From Pseudanabaena sp. (GTDB lineage: Bacteria > Cyanobacteriota > Cyanobacteriia > Pseudanabaenales > Pseudanabaenaceae), in contig QBMK01000013.1 in the NCBI GenBank assembly GCA_003249035.1, positions 110,722 to 165,027 on the forward strand: a stretch of DNA of 54,306 nucleotides, in the 5' to 3' direction. Shown here one piece after another: positions 53,464-54,306 of this stretch (position 1 is the stretch's first letter; each line of letters starts with the position of its first letter). The translations under genes were made by a program, and so were the position numbers. The notes beneath the pieces were generated by a model. That model was not told the DNA's origin. It saw only the letters and a program-made list of their open reading frames with translations, and made no database searches.

Positions 53464-53570
53464 TTAAACAGGGTCAAGGAGTGAAACCCATTGGTTAGAG
53501 AAACATCATACTTACCTTCTCGGAGATCTGTAGGCATGAGAATTGTTGTGCGGCGGTTTATCTTGTCTGT

Positions 53571-54185
53571 TCAAGTTGTAAACACAACTTCATGTAATGT
53601 TTTCTGATACTCGTTATTTGCTAGAGCAAGCATCTCGCCAAAGAGAGGAGAAAAGGGACGGTTGGTATCCATCGCTGTGAATTCTTGCACCGATCGCCAA
53701 TGTCCAAAATTAATACAACGCCAACCATCTAAGCTGCGATGAGCATGAGTCGAAATTAACCCTGCTTGCCCTGACACCATTACTAACGCCTCACGAAATA
53801 ACTCTATGAATCGAGCTTGATTTTCGGGTTGCTTCATCTTAAAGATGCCGAAGTTGATCAGTCCATCCATACCTGACGAGAGGTTCAATTCGCTGGCTTT
53901 TGGTTCTTCAGCAAAAATCTCAAACAGATGAATATCAGGAACAGCAAAATCTATGAAGGGTTGAGTAGCTACATAGGATTCTTGACTATCCCATTGAACA
54001 TAGCTTGTTACCCTTAGTCCATCACGACTTCGAAGCACTATGCCAGAGACAAATCCAGTATTCTGTTTGAGAACAGATGCAACGTTTTGAATCGTCTGTT
54101 CCACTAATTTTGCTTGATAGTCAGGCTCAACTGGAAAGATGGCAAATTCAGCCAATAAGCCATTAGCTATACTCACGACAGGCAT
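53571..54185 (-). CDS. Tandem ABM-domain protein
   Basis: 204 residues with two ABM ferredoxin-like domains: residues 8-90 (LAEFAIFPVEPDYQAKLVEQ, VLRSRDGLRVTSYVQWDS) and 105-195 (INFGIFKMKQPENQARFIEL, HRSLDGWRCINFGHWRSVQE). Tandem ABM proteins include quinone-forming monooxygenases of polyketide clusters and unknown stress proteins. The strong RBS GGAGGT precedes ATG 54185. No biosynthetic cluster is visible here. The frame stays open for about 50 codons past the stop, into the family B repeat. Confidence 0.8.
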   Translation of the reverse strand: MPVVSIANGLLAEFAIFPVEPDYQAKLVEQTIQNVASVLKQNTGFVSGIVLRSRDGLRVTSYVQWDSQESYVATQPFIDFAVPDIHLFEIFAEEPKASELNLSSGMDGLINFGIFKMKQPENQARFIELFREALVMVSGQAGLISTHAHRSLDGWRCINFGHWRSVQEFTAMDTNRPFSPLFGEMLALANNEYQKTLHEVVFTT

Positions 54186-54228
54186 TATAGACCTCCAGGA
54201 TTGCTGTTTTCAAGAAGCATTCTTACAC

Positions 54229-54306
54229 AAATAGGACTTACGCAACGCGCAAAAAGAGGTAAAAAAGAAGAAGAGTTAGGCAAAGCCAAATGTCAAAGAA
54301 ATTTAG
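54229..54306. repeat. Possible mobile-element edge (TAGGACTTACGCA motif)
   Basis: ATAGGACTTACGCAACGCGC occurs at 54230. Motifs of the form TAGGACTTACGCA are found at ends of several cyanobacterial insertion sequences and small repeats, by recall. The window ends 70 bases later, so no element can be traced. Confidence 0.3.

Noticed and set aside
53382-53537. A 51-codon minus-strand ORF (MPTDLREGKYDVSLTNGFHS...) after the tandem-ABM gene
   Set aside because: Its first half looks protein-like and is in frame with the ABM gene past its stop, but the second half is family B repeat. It may be a repeat-truncated remnant; evidence was too thin for a feature.
1-54306. CRISPR arrays and complete insertion sequences
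   Set aside because: The dispersed repeats are hairpins at irregular distances, not regularly spaced direct repeats, and no transposase-like ORF is present.

Overview
The window looks like chromosome from a cyanobacterium, most likely a Pseudanabaena-type filamentous lineage; the genus is an inference. The evidence is phycobilisome and photosynthesis genes (apcD, ndhS, cytM, gap2), cyanobacterial two-component, kinase and WD40 proteins, and the HIP1 octamer GCGATCGC throughout. No phage, complete insertion sequence or CRISPR array is visible.

Layout. 1-530 is a graveyard of three decayed gene pieces (cytochrome b561-like, DevA-type ABC ATPase, HsdM). 784-9500 holds gap2, a CHASE2 cyclase, a proline-rich lipoprotein, trpC, a UmuD-like peptidase and tldD. 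9658-11478 carries a small ABM protein, then a GST gene and a TetR repressor that share a near-identical palindromic operator. 11705-15045 holds cysA, a zinc-less site-2-protease homologue and tRNA-Arg(CCG). 15148-16255 has two membrane proteins. 16558-21300 is an ECF42 sigma factor with its DGPF/VOC/DUF1428/SRPBCC cluster, all on the minus strand, with a broken VOC gene, a partial gene duplication and a frameshifted secreted-protein remnant at its end. 21378-25201 holds a transglutaminase-fold membrane protein lacking the usual Cys and His, apcD, and a DUF433/DUF5615 toxin-antitoxin pair. 25234-30409 is a hybrid histidine kinase with an upstream TPR gene. 30745-39391 holds hslO, mtnP, a YtaF-like protein, an LCP protein, hemE, cytM, rph, a DUF2805 gene, a truncated lepB and a DUF2325 gene. 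39535-45022 holds deoC, the operon ndhS-ompA-rnz-small ORF, a J-domain/TPR protein and a BlaI/M56 pair. 45280-52259 holds a Ser/Thr kinase-WD40 protein, sufS, dprA and glgB. The right end has an unknown membrane protein and a tandem-ABM protein.

The most unusual layer is palindromic DNA. Many genes end in long, nearly perfect hairpins with a GC core and a 3-base loop. In at least four (cyclase, TgpA-like, hemE, cytM) the hairpin arm copies the last 8-14 bases of the coding sequence in inverted orientation. The same kind of event, an inverted copy of neighbouring sequence, appears to have destroyed a VOC gene at 17423-17832. There are also dispersed repeat families: a ~105-bp double-hairpin element (six full or partial copies), an ~85-bp element whose end supplies a GAGG ribosome-binding site, and an element bounded by TACTCCCTTCCCA arms.

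The genes do not form one pathway. Functional units that can be read are TetR with GST (electrophile-type response), the ECF42/DGPF cluster, TPR protein with hybrid kinase, BlaI with M56 protease, DUF433 with DUF5615, and the ndhS-ompA-rnz transcription unit.
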